6,743 nt of DNA from Actinomycetota bacterium (lineage in GTDB: Bacteria > Actinomycetota > Actinomycetes > S36-B12): contig JAQCBM010000105.1 in NCBI GenBank assembly GCA_027729865.1, forward strand, positions 1 through 6,743. The letters are read 5' to 3'. The notes below the pieces were generated by a model. The model saw only the letters and a program-made list of their open reading frames with translations. It was not told the origin of the DNA and did no database searches. Of this stretch, positions 1 to 6,265 are shown one piece after another (position 1 is the first letter of the stretch; every line of letters starts with the position of its first letter). The position numbers were made by a program, and so were the translations under genes.

Positions 1-386
1 AGGTGTGCCCCACGAAGGACTTCTGGGTGGGCGATGGTTGGGGCGCCGACCGCGGCAACCGCAAGCACACAGGCATAGACCTAGCTGCCGATCGTGGCAC
101 CCCGATCTTTGCGATCGAGGACGGTCGCGTTGATCGCACGAAGCTGCAGGACAACGGAGCACTTCAGATCGTGCTCAAGGGCGAGAGCGGTAGCAAGTAC
201 TACTACGGCCACATGGATGAGATCTTCGTCAACGGTGGTGACCGCGTACTTGCCGGTCAAGCGATCGCAACGATGGGCGACACCGGTTCTCCAGGCTCGG
301 TGCATTTGCACTTCGAATACTGGAGAAGCGGCGGGGAATCTGCTGCCGTCAACCCCAAGAAGCTCGTCGACCGCATCTGCCGCTAG
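1..386 (+). CDS. M23 family metallopeptidase (LytM domain), 5' truncated
   Basis: This is the C-terminal end of a zinc-dependent peptidoglycan endopeptidase, which would cut peptide cross-bridges in the cell wall from outside the membrane. Numbering from the codon at base 3, it has the complete M23 metal and catalytic set: HTGID (H22 and D26, zinc ligands), YGH (H70, catalytic) and HLHFE (H101 catalytic, H103 zinc ligand). The typical GTPIFA and GxTGSPGSVHLHFE surroundings are present. The codon at base 3 is GTG, but it sits inside the usual domain opening (CP....W..GWGADR), so I read it as an internal Val. The N-terminal part, presumably carrying a signal peptide and linker, lies left of the window. 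The gene ends with TAG at 384-386. All key residues are kept, so it is probably active. The family call is firm; the exact substrate is unknown. Confidence 0.9.
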   Translation, partial: VCPTKDFWVGDGWGADRGNRKHTGIDLAADRGTPIFAIEDGRVDRTKLQDNGALQIVLKGESGSKYYYGHMDEIFVNGGDRVLAGQAIATMGDTGSPGSVHLHFEYWRSGGESAAVNPKKLVDRICR

Positions 387-388
387 GC

Positions 389-409
389 CGTAACGAAGGA
401 TGGGTTACG
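389..409 (+). other. Small inverted repeat after the peptidase gene
   Basis: CGTAAC at 389-394 is perfectly complementary to GTTACG at 404-409, leaving a 9-base loop. It starts three bases after the peptidase stop codon. There is no T-run after it, so it is not a classic intrinsic terminator. It could be a 3'-end mRNA structure or chance. Confidence 0.3.
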
Positions 410-414
410 CAGGC

Positions 415-450
415 GGACTGCTATTGCCGTGCGAAACTTGGGAGCAGTCC
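415..450 (+). terminator. Candidate terminator hairpin downstream of the M23 peptidase gene
   Basis: GGACTGCT (415-422) and AGCAGTCC (443-450) form a perfect 8-bp inverted repeat around a 20-base loop, about 28 bases after the peptidase stop. A weaker inner stem is possible between TTGC (424-427) and GCGA (431-434). No T-run follows, but actinobacterial terminators often lack one. The position between the peptidase gene and the tRNA fits transcription termination. The remaining bases to 535 show no ORF and no promoter I could support. Confidence 0.35.
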
Positions 451-535
451 CGAGATGAGAACTGCGAACACCCGCCGGTAACCTAACCGATGCGGACACG
501 CGGGAAGTAACCAACAGATTTTCTTCGTGTCCCAT

Positions 536-607
536 GGGTCGCTAGCTCAATGGTAGAGCTGCGGACTTTTAATCCGTAGGTTCGGGGTTCGAGCCCCCGG
601 CGACCCA
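536..607 (+). tRNA. tRNA-Lys, anticodon UUU
   Basis: A full 72-base cloverleaf can be folded by eye. The acceptor stem GGGTCGC (536-542) pairs with GCGACCC (600-606), with discriminator A607. The D stem is GCTC/GAGC (545-548/556-559) with a 7-base loop. The anticodon stem GCGGA/TCCGT (561-565/573-577) has one G-T wobble. The anticodon loop CTTTTAA places TTT at 568-570. The variable loop is AGGTT, and the T stem CGGGG/CCCCG encloses TTCGAGC. The 3' CCA is not encoded, so it must be added by tRNA nucleotidyltransferase. The choloylglycine hydrolase-like gene converges on its 3' end, leaving only 21 bases between them. No repeat of the tRNA 3' end was noticed elsewhere in the window. Confidence 0.97.
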
Positions 608-628
608 CACTGTGTTGTCTGCCCGCGA

Positions 629-1636
629 CTACGTGGCTACCTCAACAAAGTTTCCTTCCCATGAAATGTCCTGGGTCCGCGCCGCCTGAGTGAAATCGAC
701 TTTGGTCAGATCAACGACGTATACCGTGGGATCGGTGACCGTCCGATAGGCGTAGCGCTTTGCAGTGAGATTGGAGATTGAGTCCCAGACGGTTACCTCG
801 TCATTGGTCCCACCATTGGGACTTGGCTCGCGCACGATTCCCGGCGTGATGTCCAAGGTGTTCAAGATATGTAGGGCAATAAGTTCGGCCTCGTGCCCGT
901 TCTTGGGTTTGTCGCTCAACGTAATTTGGGTGGCGGCACGAATGAATCGACCGGGAGGCGTGTAGTCCCCCGGTAGACCCATCAGCCCCTGCCCTTGACC
1001 CAGGGACTTCACCGTCAGCTCACCTACCTTGACTGGATCAGGGACTTGCGCTGACAGGCCCACATAGTTGGCAAGATTGGTTAAGTGCCAGTCAAGGTAG
1101 GGGGCGTTCGTGCCCACGCTCGTCGGGTTATCAACAACATGCACTCCGTCGGCGTGCAGTTCGATCGCCAACGATGCTTGGGTGTCGTGAACGAGAACGT
1201 GGCACGGTGGCGCGAAACCCATACCGGGATCGAAGCCCCATACCCGTAGGCCCTGCATCGCGGACTTGACCTCCGTGAGCGAGGAGCACGTGCCGAGCAG
1301 AAAGGCGATCAGGTCCAATTCACTGATGTCATTGCCGTCGCCAACGAAATCGGCGTAGGTGCAGAATCCTCCTGGCATGTATAGAAAGTGAGCAGAGAGT
1401 CCGGCGTCGCTCATGCCATCAGAAAGGTGTTGCGGATTGCCGAAAGCAGACATCCCCACAACTCCGTGGGTGGCCGTCCACGTCTTTCCCTTTTTTCCTG
1501 CTGGCGCAGCGGCTGCTCCCTGATAGTCATTGGGGAGGATCGCTAGTGCGGTGGGGATGCCGACGGGGAACTCCATGGACCGCCCCACAACGATGCTGCC
1601 GTCGTCTGCTGGCTTTACCTTGAAATTGGTGCACAT
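629..1636 (-). CDS. Choloylglycine hydrolase / penicillin V acylase family amidase (linear amide C-N hydrolase, Ntn fold)
   Basis: This 335-residue protein is likely a hydrolase of a non-peptide amide bond, in the family of bile salt hydrolases, penicillin V acylases and some N-acyl-homoserine lactone acylases. The nucleophile is Cys2, exposed when Met1 is removed, which fixes the start. There is no leader before it, so a cytoplasmic enzyme is expected. Other family positions are visible: R19 in GRSMEF, N177 in TNAPYLDWHLTNL, and R230 in GLPGDYTPPGRF. The position that is Asp in bile salt hydrolases (Asp21 there) is Glu22 here. Upstream, only a weak GGA is visible as ribosome binding site. 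The length matches the family, which usually runs 320-350. It is divergent from the MFS exporter gene, with 69 bases between the two starts. The substrate cannot be read from sequence; bile salts are unlikely if the organism is free-living. Confidence 0.9.
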   Translation of the reverse strand: MCTNFKVKPADDGSIVVGRSMEFPVGIPTALAILPNDYQGAAAAPAGKKGKTWTATHGVVGMSAFGNPQHLSDGMSDAGLSAHFLYMPGGFCTYADFVGDGNDISELDLIAFLLGTCSSLTEVKSAMQGLRVWGFDPGMGFAPPCHVLVHDTQASLAIELHADGVHVVDNPTSVGTNAPYLDWHLTNLANYVGLSAQVPDPVKVGELTVKSLGQGQGLMGLPGDYTPPGRFIRAATQITLSDKPKNGHEAELIALHILNTLDITPGIVREPSPNGGTNDEVTVWDSISNLTAKRYAYRTVTDPTVYVVDLTKVDFTQAARTQDISWEGNFVEVAT

Positions 1637-1705
1637 GAGGATTCCATTCGTAGCGGTTTGCGAAACAGTAGATTATTGATCTGCCGGTAGTTACGCTTGT
1701 GCCAC
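1637..1705. promoter_or_regulatory. Divergent intergenic region with overlapping -10-like boxes
   Basis: These 69 bases must hold the promoters of both the amidase gene (left) and the MFS exporter gene (right). The AT-richest part is 1669-1680. The string TAGATTA at 1669-1675 reads as TAGATT on the plus strand and TAATCT on the minus strand. Both fit the loose actinobacterial TANNNT -10 pattern and overlap almost completely. No convincing -35 boxes or operator palindrome were found. The promoter reading is inference. Confidence 0.35.
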
Positions 1706-3268
1706 ATGTCATCCGCCGCTACAACTGCCGAAGAACAGTCATCCCCCGCGAAGAATCCAACACTTGCGATCGCCTTCTTGGGAGTGATCGCGGGAATCCA
1801 GCTAATCGACCCGGCGGTTGCGAACATCGCGATTGTGGAAGCAAGTAAGACGCTGGGGATGACCGGTTCGGTGGTGGCTCTGGCTGCCAGCATTTCCACG
1901 CTCGCACTCGCGGCAACGGTTCTGCCGATGGGCATGCTGGCCGACCGTCTCGGGCGCCGAAAGGTACTCGCAGCGGCATTGGTCTTAGCCATCGCAGGCG
2001 ACATCATCGTGGCGATCAGCCCGGTGACAGCGGGATACCTTGCGGGTCGGGCTGTTGCCGGCATCGGAGTTGGTGCGGCACTGGCTGCAGCCTTCGCCTA
2101 CGTACGTTTTGTTGCCAGGCCCGGAAAGGTACCTGCTGCCTTGGGGCTGTGGAACCTCACCCTGGTGGGGTTCTTCATCGCTGGATCTCTCGTCGGTGGC
2201 CAGCTGGCAGGAATCGACTGGCGCATCGCGATGCTCCTGGTGCCAGCGATCTCCCTGGTGTGCTTATTGCTGTTGCCGATTATCTTGCCGGCGATGCCCA
2301 AGGTCTCGGGTGCTCGCCCGGACTATGCGGGCATGCTCATCATCGCCCTGGCGATGGTCGCCTTTCTGTATGGGGTTGCCCAAGCTTCCAGCGGGCTCCG
2401 CAACCCCGCCTTCCTGATTCCGACGATTACCGGCCTAGTGCTCTTTGCTGTCTATTACCTCGTCGAGCGCAAGGTCGCCAACCCGATCTTCCCGCCGGCA
2501 TTGTTTGCCAGTGGCATATTCGCCGCCGCTGCCGTCTCCGGAATCGCGTGGAACTTCGCCCAAGCAACGGTGCAACTGCAGACAAGTAACTTCTGGCAGT
2601 ACGTGCAGAACTTCACTCCAGGCCAAGTGGCCCTAGGCCAAACCGCGATGATGATTTCCTTTGGTGGCGCCGGCGTTGTTGCCGGGCGCTTGATGAAACC
2701 CGGAATTCGATCCTTGTCATTGATGGGACTGGGCTTCGTTGGATTGTCAGGCGGGTTGCTGCTTTTGGCTTTCGTGACCGCTTCAACGCCGTATTGGGTG
2801 ATGGGTGTGATGCTCTTCATCTTCGGCTTGGGTCTTGCATTCGTTTCGGTTCCGCAGTCTGCGCTCTTCGTTGCCGAGGCACCGAAGTCTTCATTCGGGC
2901 CCGTTACGTCGTTCCGCACCACTGTGGGCCAATTGGGCTACGCGATGGGCTTCGCCGTCAGCGCTGCGTTGGTGAACGCGTTCGGGACGAACAATCTGAT
3001 AGGTCGCCTTGAGCAGGCGGGGGTCCAACCAAGTCAGTTAGGTAAGGCTGTCGATGACGTTCGGTTGTTCATGCGAAGCGGTAAAGACGCCTCGGGTGGC
3101 GTTGCGAAGGAAGCGATATCTGACCTCGGGCCTGCGTATGCGGCGGGGTTCAACTGGGCGGTCGGCATCAGTGGTATCGCGGTAGGGCTTTTCGGGGTCA
3201 TCACCGTCCTGCTTCTTGTCATTGGCTTCCGTCAGGCGAAGGACGAAAAGAAGGTCTCGGCCGAGTAG
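1706..3268 (+). CDS. MFS transporter, DHA2 (EmrB/QacA-like) 14-helix exporter
   Basis: This 520-residue integral membrane protein is probably a proton-driven drug or metabolite exporter. Motif A (GMLADRLGRRK, residues 76-86) lies in the loop after helix 2. R115 in LAGRAVAGIGVG fits motif B in helix 4. DWR at 171-173 and the RPDYAGM stretch near 204-210 are typical of the 14-helix DHA2 group. A polar segment at about residues 425-480 sits before the last helix, also as in that group. The antiporter motif C region reads AGSLVGG (159-165) and lacks the usual Pro. ATG at 1706 was chosen; an in-frame TTG at 1697 would add three residues and has a weak GGTAG six bases upstream, so the start is uncertain. 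It is divergent from the amidase gene. The substrate is unknown. Confidence 0.85.
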   Translation: MSSAATTAEEQSSPAKNPTLAIAFLGVIAGIQLIDPAVANIAIVEASKTLGMTGSVVALAASISTLALAATVLPMGMLADRLGRRKVLAAALVLAIAGDIIVAISPVTAGYLAGRAVAGIGVGAALAAAFAYVRFVARPGKVPAALGLWNLTLVGFFIAGSLVGGQLAGIDWRIAMLLVPAISLVCLLLLPIILPAMPKVSGARPDYAGMLIIALAMVAFLYGVAQASSGLRNPAFLIPTITGLVLFAVYYLVERKVANPIFPPALFASGIFAAAAVSGIAWNFAQATVQLQTSNFWQYVQNFTPGQVALGQTAMMISFGGAGVVAGRLMKPGIRSLSLMGLGFVGLSGGLLLLAFVTASTPYWVMGVMLFIFGLGLAFVSVPQSALFVAEAPKSSFGPVTSFRTTVGQLGYAMGFAVSAALVNAFGTNNLIGRLEQAGVQPSQLGKAVDDVRLFMRSGKDASGGVAKEAISDLGPAYAAGFNWAVGISGIAVGLFGVITVLLLVIGFRQAKDEKKVSAE

Positions 3269-3288
3269 AGCTCTGGGAATCACGGGTG

Positions 3289-3361
3289 CCGGCCATCGGG
3301 ACCGGGGCTGGTGCAGTGGACAATGGCGCTCTGGCGCCCACTGGTTGAGCTGCGGGGCAGC
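3289..3361 (+). promoter_or_regulatory. Three consecutive hairpins in the leader of the YczE-like gene
   Basis: Three stems follow each other in the 116-base gap. Hairpin 1 pairs CCGGCC (3289-3294) with GGCTGG (3306-3311), with one G-T pair. Hairpin 2 has an outer CAGTG/CACTG stem (3314-3318/3339-3343) and a perfect inner GGCGC-TCTG-GCGCC stem (3325-3338), with a one-sided 6-base bulge. Hairpin 3 is GCTGC-GGG-GCAGC (3349-3361). No T-run follows. This could be a terminator for the upstream MFS gene, a structured 5' leader of the next gene, or chance in GC-rich DNA. I matched it to no known riboswitch consensus. Confidence 0.35.
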
Positions 3362-3374
3362 CGTGTCATGGAAT

Positions 3375-3378
3375 GGAG
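3375..3378 (+). promoter_or_regulatory. Shine-Dalgarno GGAG deciding the YczE-like start
   Basis: GGAG at 3375-3378 lies six bases before ATG 3385, an ideal spacing. The in-frame upstream ATG at 3373 overlaps this site and has no purine-rich site of its own. This favours 3385 as the true start. Confidence 0.65.
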
Positions 3379-3384
3379 TCTGGG

Positions 3385-4062
3385 ATGCCGGGTGCTGCGC
3401 ACCGCAACCCTCGATCCTGGCTGGCCTTGACTCTTGGGGCGTTCTCGCTAGGTACCGGCCTTGCGTGGATGCTCGCTGCTGAGTGGGGCGTCGCACCGTT
3501 GGACGCGTTCATCGCAGGTACATCGGAACTGACCGGCCTCACGGTCGGCACGGTGATCATCCTCATCTCGCTGTTCTTCGTTGCCGCTGCGTGGCTGCTT
3601 CAGTCGCGGCCCGGCATCGGCACACCGATTGCATTCGTGGGTGTTGGCGTAGTCGTGGACGTGTGGAACATCGTCATCTTCGATGTCGGGAATTTGTCTC
3701 CAGGTGACTGGTCGATCGCTGTACGGGTTGCAACGTGGGTTGTTGGCTTCGCGTTGTTCGCCAGTGGCGTGGTCGCAACGCTTGCCTCGGACCTGGGTGC
3801 GAATCCCTACGACCAGATCGTTCGAGTAGTGCACGAGAAGTTCGGAATCTCACTCGCGCTATCACGGCTGGCGTTCGATGGAGTGATTCTCGTGGCAGCG
3901 TTCCTGATCGGGGGAGCGTGGGGACTGGGCACGGTCGCGATCTTGATACTCATGCCCATCGCGATGGGTGCGCTCACGCCGCGTTTTCGTGCTTGGGTGC
4001 ATGCGCTGCACGACGACGAACCCAAGAGCCAAACAATGGTGGAAGGTTCCGTCGATAAGTGA
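3385..4062 (+). CDS. YczE/YyaS-like integral membrane protein
   Basis: This 225-residue, very hydrophobic protein resembles the YczE family of bacterial membrane proteins (COG2364 type). Their biochemical role is not established; Bacillus yczE has been tied to non-ribosomal peptide and polyketide production. About five or six membrane helices are apparent, with a polar, charged tail after about residue 198. It shows an internal duplication: G24, L29, A30, G34, P37 and D39 recur with identical spacing at G128, L133, A134, G138, P141 and D143. Each copy lies in an LGxxPxD-like element, and the C-terminal GGAWGLGT (176-183) is also typical. The start at 3385 is set by the GGAG site; a start at 3373 would add four residues. 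Its stop overlaps the next gene's GTG by four bases, so the two are probably co-translated. Confidence 0.8.
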   Translation: MPGAAHRNPRSWLALTLGAFSLGTGLAWMLAAEWGVAPLDAFIAGTSELTGLTVGTVIILISLFFVAAAWLLQSRPGIGTPIAFVGVGVVVDVWNIVIFDVGNLSPGDWSIAVRVATWVVGFALFASGVVATLASDLGANPYDQIVRVVHEKFGISLALSRLAFDGVILVAAFLIGGAWGLGTVAILILMPIAMGALTPRFRAWVHALHDDEPKSQTMVEGSVDK

Positions 4063-5306
4063 AGGCCTTCCGCTACCGAGACTTCCGTATCTTTTGGTTC
4101 GGTGCCCTCATCTCCAATACCGGCACGTGGGTGCTCAATCTGACGCTGCCCTTCGTGCTTTTCGAACTCACCGGGAGCGCAGTCTGGGTCGGTGCAGCCG
4201 TGGCCGCCCAGTTCCTTCCGATGTTCGCCTTCAGCCCACTCGGTGGTTCGGTCGCTGATCAGTATCCGCGTCGGTCCGTTCTTCTTGCAGTGCAAACGGC
4301 AATGGGCCTAGGGGCCTTACTGATCTGGTTCGCGTGGGTGAGCGATGTCCGATCACCCGGAGTGCTCCTGGCGCTGGTGGCAATAGTCGGAGCGCTCAAC
4401 GGTGTGAGCATGCCCAGTTGGCAAGGATTCGTCCACGACCTCGTGCCGCGGGGGATTCTTCTCTCGGCAGTAACGCTGAACTCCCTGCAGTTCAACGCTG
4501 CACGAGCGTTGGGTCCGGCGATCGGTGGCGTCCTCCTGGCAACCCTCGGCCCTGCGTGGGCATTCGGTGCTAACGCCATCTCTTATCTGTTCATCATCGC
4601 TGCGCTGATTTTGGTTCGAGCCGGACGTGGACTGCACATCAAGCGCAGTACGTCCACCTTCGCGCAACAGATTGGATCGGCTGCCCGATACATCAGATCT
4701 CAACCAGGCATCGTGATGGCGCTCATCATCGCTTTCATCGTCGGCTTCTTCGGTAATCCAGTGTTCTCGTTCACAGTCGTTTTCGCTGGCGCGGTGTTGG
4801 ATGTGGGGCCTGTGCAACTCGGGATCATGAATGCGGCCCTGGGTGTCGGTGCTTTTGCTGCTGCTCCAATTGTGGGAGGTGGAAAGTTCGCTCCGAAGTT
4901 GAGCTTGGTTGCAGGGATAGGTCTCATCATCTATGGCGTGATGTTGGTCGTGTTCGCCCTCTCTCCTTCCTACCCGGTCAGCGTCCTCGCTCTGGCGGTG
5001 ATCGGGGCCTGCTTTCTTGCGGTCGTTGCATCCATCAACACTTCCGGCCAAATGATCGTCGCCGATTCCTTTCGAGGTCGAGTTCTAGCTATGCGGTTGA
5101 TGGTGTTCACCGTCGCGGCACCGATCGGTGGATTGGTCCAGGGATGGTTCGCCGACGTGATCGGACCGCGACCTACAGTCGCCACTGCAGGGCTCATCAT
5201 GGTCACGGTGGCCATCATGCTTCGCTTCCTTCGCGGATCAGTGTGTCTGACGCGACTGGATGATCCTCACGACGAACGACCAGCCGAAGAACTGTCTCGT
5301 ATCTAG
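4059..5306 (+). CDS. MFS transporter, MFS_3 / EntS-like (DHA3 type)
   Basis: This 415-residue, 12-helix transporter belongs to the MFS_3 group, which includes the enterobactin exporter EntS and macrolide exporters. Features seen: the RYRDFRIFWFG opening (5-15), motif A-like GGSVADQYPRR (62-72), and the family-typical MPSWQGFVHDLVPR (118-131). LNSLQFNAARALGPAIGG (140-157) and FRGRVLAMR (338-346) in the second half also fit. A polar cytoplasmic loop at about 188-215 separates the two halves. The GTG start at 4059 shares GTGA with the stop of the YczE-like gene. The purine-rich GGAAGG at 4041-4046 is somewhat far upstream, so translational coupling is likely. The length is normal and there is no sign of damage. 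Direction is presumed export; the substrate is unknown. Confidence 0.87.
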   Translation: MKAFRYRDFRIFWFGALISNTGTWVLNLTLPFVLFELTGSAVWVGAAVAAQFLPMFAFSPLGGSVADQYPRRSVLLAVQTAMGLGALLIWFAWVSDVRSPGVLLALVAIVGALNGVSMPSWQGFVHDLVPRGILLSAVTLNSLQFNAARALGPAIGGVLLATLGPAWAFGANAISYLFIIAALILVRAGRGLHIKRSTSTFAQQIGSAARYIRSQPGIVMALIIAFIVGFFGNPVFSFTVVFAGAVLDVGPVQLGIMNAALGVGAFAAAPIVGGGKFAPKLSLVAGIGLIIYGVMLVVFALSPSYPVSVLALAVIGACFLAVVASINTSGQMIVADSFRGRVLAMRLMVFTVAAPIGGLVQGWFADVIGPRPTVATAGLIMVTVAIMLRFLRGSVCLTRLDDPHDERPAEELSRI

Positions 5307-5345
5307 GTTCGTTACAGAGCATGAGCTGCACGACTGTGAAAGGAT

Positions 5346-5371
5346 GACCTCTCCCAATCACGAGCGAGGTC
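5346..5371 (+). promoter_or_regulatory. Leader hairpin masking the ribosome binding site
   Basis: GACCTC (5346-5351) is perfectly complementary to GAGGTC (5366-5371) around a 14-base loop. The right arm contains the Shine-Dalgarno GAGG (5366-5369), six bases before ATG 5376. If it folds in mRNA, it would block ribosome access. The leader is short: at most 69 bases since the previous stop. TAGGTT at 5304-5309 could be a -10 box, which is weak evidence. It fits no riboswitch class I recognise. Confidence 0.4.
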
Positions 5372-5375
5372 CCTA

Positions 5376-6260
5376 ATGTCAGTACTTTTGGATGCCATCC
5401 GTAAAGGCGAAGTTCGGGTGGGTGACGGCGCCATGGGAACGATGCTTCAGGACGCGGGCTTGACCGACGGTGGTGCACCCGAACTGTGGAACGTCGAGCA
5501 CGCGGATGTGATCGAGCGGATCCTGACGGAGTACGCCGATGCTGGGGCGCAGCTTCTCACCACTAATACGTTCGGTGGTAGCCGCCCGCGTCTACAGATG
5601 CACGCCCTTGAGGATCGCGTCATCGAACTCAACCGGGCTGCAGCCGAGATTGGGCGGCGCGTTGCGGACGCGCGCGAAGGTGTGTTCGTTATCGGTGACA
5701 TTGGACCGTCAGGCGAGCTCCTCGAACCCATGGGCACCCTCACGCCGGAATCCGCACAGGAACTTTTTGCCGAGCAGATGCGTGGATTGGTGGAAGGTGG
5801 GGTGGACGGCTTCCTGATCGAGACGATGAGCGACCTCGCCGAGGTACGCGCTGCGATTGCTGCCGCCAAGGAGGTCGCGCCTGATCTCCCCGTGATCGCC
5901 ACACTGAGTTTCGACACCAACCTGCACACCATGATGGGTGTTTCGCCTGCCCAAGCCGTGGTCGAGCTGACCGAGATGGGTGCTGATGTGGTGGGTGCGA
6001 ATTGCGGACGCGGCTTCGAAGAGATGCGCACCATCGCTGAGCAAATGACGCCAGCTCGACCAGAAGGTTCGCTGTTGATGATGCAGTCCAATGCCGGCTT
6101 GCCCGAGTTGGTGGGCGCCGATTTCGTCTACAACGGCACACCCGAAGGCATGGCAGATTTGGCTGCCGATCTCAAGGGCATGGGTGTGAACGTCGTTGGA
6201 TCCTGCTGCGGCTCGACACCAGCGCATACCGCCGCGATTCGTTCCGTGATGTTCGCCTGA
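5376..6260 (+). CDS. Homocysteine S-methyltransferase family protein (zinc-dependent, MetH N-domain/BHMT-like)
   Basis: This 294-residue TIM-barrel enzyme is expected to transfer a methyl group to homocysteine, giving methionine, in the cytoplasm. It is a stand-alone homocysteine-binding module. It shows DGAMGT (17-22), TTNTFGG (62-68), GDIGPSGE (107-114), ETMSD (149-153), GANCG with zinc ligand C210, SNAGLP (238-243) and GSCCGS with zinc ligands C277 and C278. This final motif is more often GGCCGT. The three zinc cysteines are intact, so activity is likely. It lacks the folate-, cobalamin- and AdoMet-binding modules of full MetH. The methyl donor could be betaine, S-methylmethionine, or a methyl-corrinoid on a separate protein; sequence alone does not decide. 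A good GAGG site precedes the ATG, inside a hairpin. It lies 69 bases after the MFS gene and may have its own promoter. Confidence 0.9.
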   Translation: MSVLLDAIRKGEVRVGDGAMGTMLQDAGLTDGGAPELWNVEHADVIERILTEYADAGAQLLTTNTFGGSRPRLQMHALEDRVIELNRAAAEIGRRVADAREGVFVIGDIGPSGELLEPMGTLTPESAQELFAEQMRGLVEGGVDGFLIETMSDLAEVRAAIAAAKEVAPDLPVIATLSFDTNLHTMMGVSPAQAVVELTEMGADVVGANCGRGFEEMRTIAEQMTPARPEGSLLMMQSNAGLPELVGADFVYNGTPEGMADLAADLKGMGVNVVGSCCGSTPAHTAAIRSVMFA

Positions 6261-6265
6261 TCGGT

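Noticed and set aside
580..607. Attachment-site repeat from the tRNA-Lys 3' end
   Set aside because: No second copy of the T-arm/acceptor sequence was noticed elsewhere in the window, and no integrase is present.
2455..2922. Minus-strand open frame of 155 codons inside the DHA2 exporter gene
   Set aside because: Its Pro/Lys/Thr-rich product matches no family I know and mirrors the codons of the exporter.
3373..3384. Upstream ATG for the YczE-like gene
   Set aside because: It overlaps the GGAG site that serves ATG 3385 and has no ribosome site of its own.
3038..3496. Minus-strand frame spanning the gap between the first exporter and the YczE-like gene
   Set aside because: Its Arg/Pro/Gln-rich composition suggests a shadow frame. 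It covers coding sequence on both sides and has no convincing start.
4353..5051. Long open frame of 232 codons on the minus strand
   Set aside because: It lies wholly antisense to the MFS_3 gene. Its product is rich in Asp, Arg, Ser, Glu and His with no hydrophobic core or motif, as expected of a shadow frame in GC-rich DNA.
5307..5375. Known SAM, SAH or cobalamin riboswitch before the methyltransferase gene
   Set aside because: The gap is short and I could not find the conserved cores of these classes. Only the simple SD-masking stem is supported.
5447..6091. Minus-strand open frame of 214 codons
   Set aside because: It is antisense to the homocysteine methyltransferase gene, rich in Ser, Arg, Pro and Ala, with no recognisable domain. 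The plus-strand gene has a full set of motifs.
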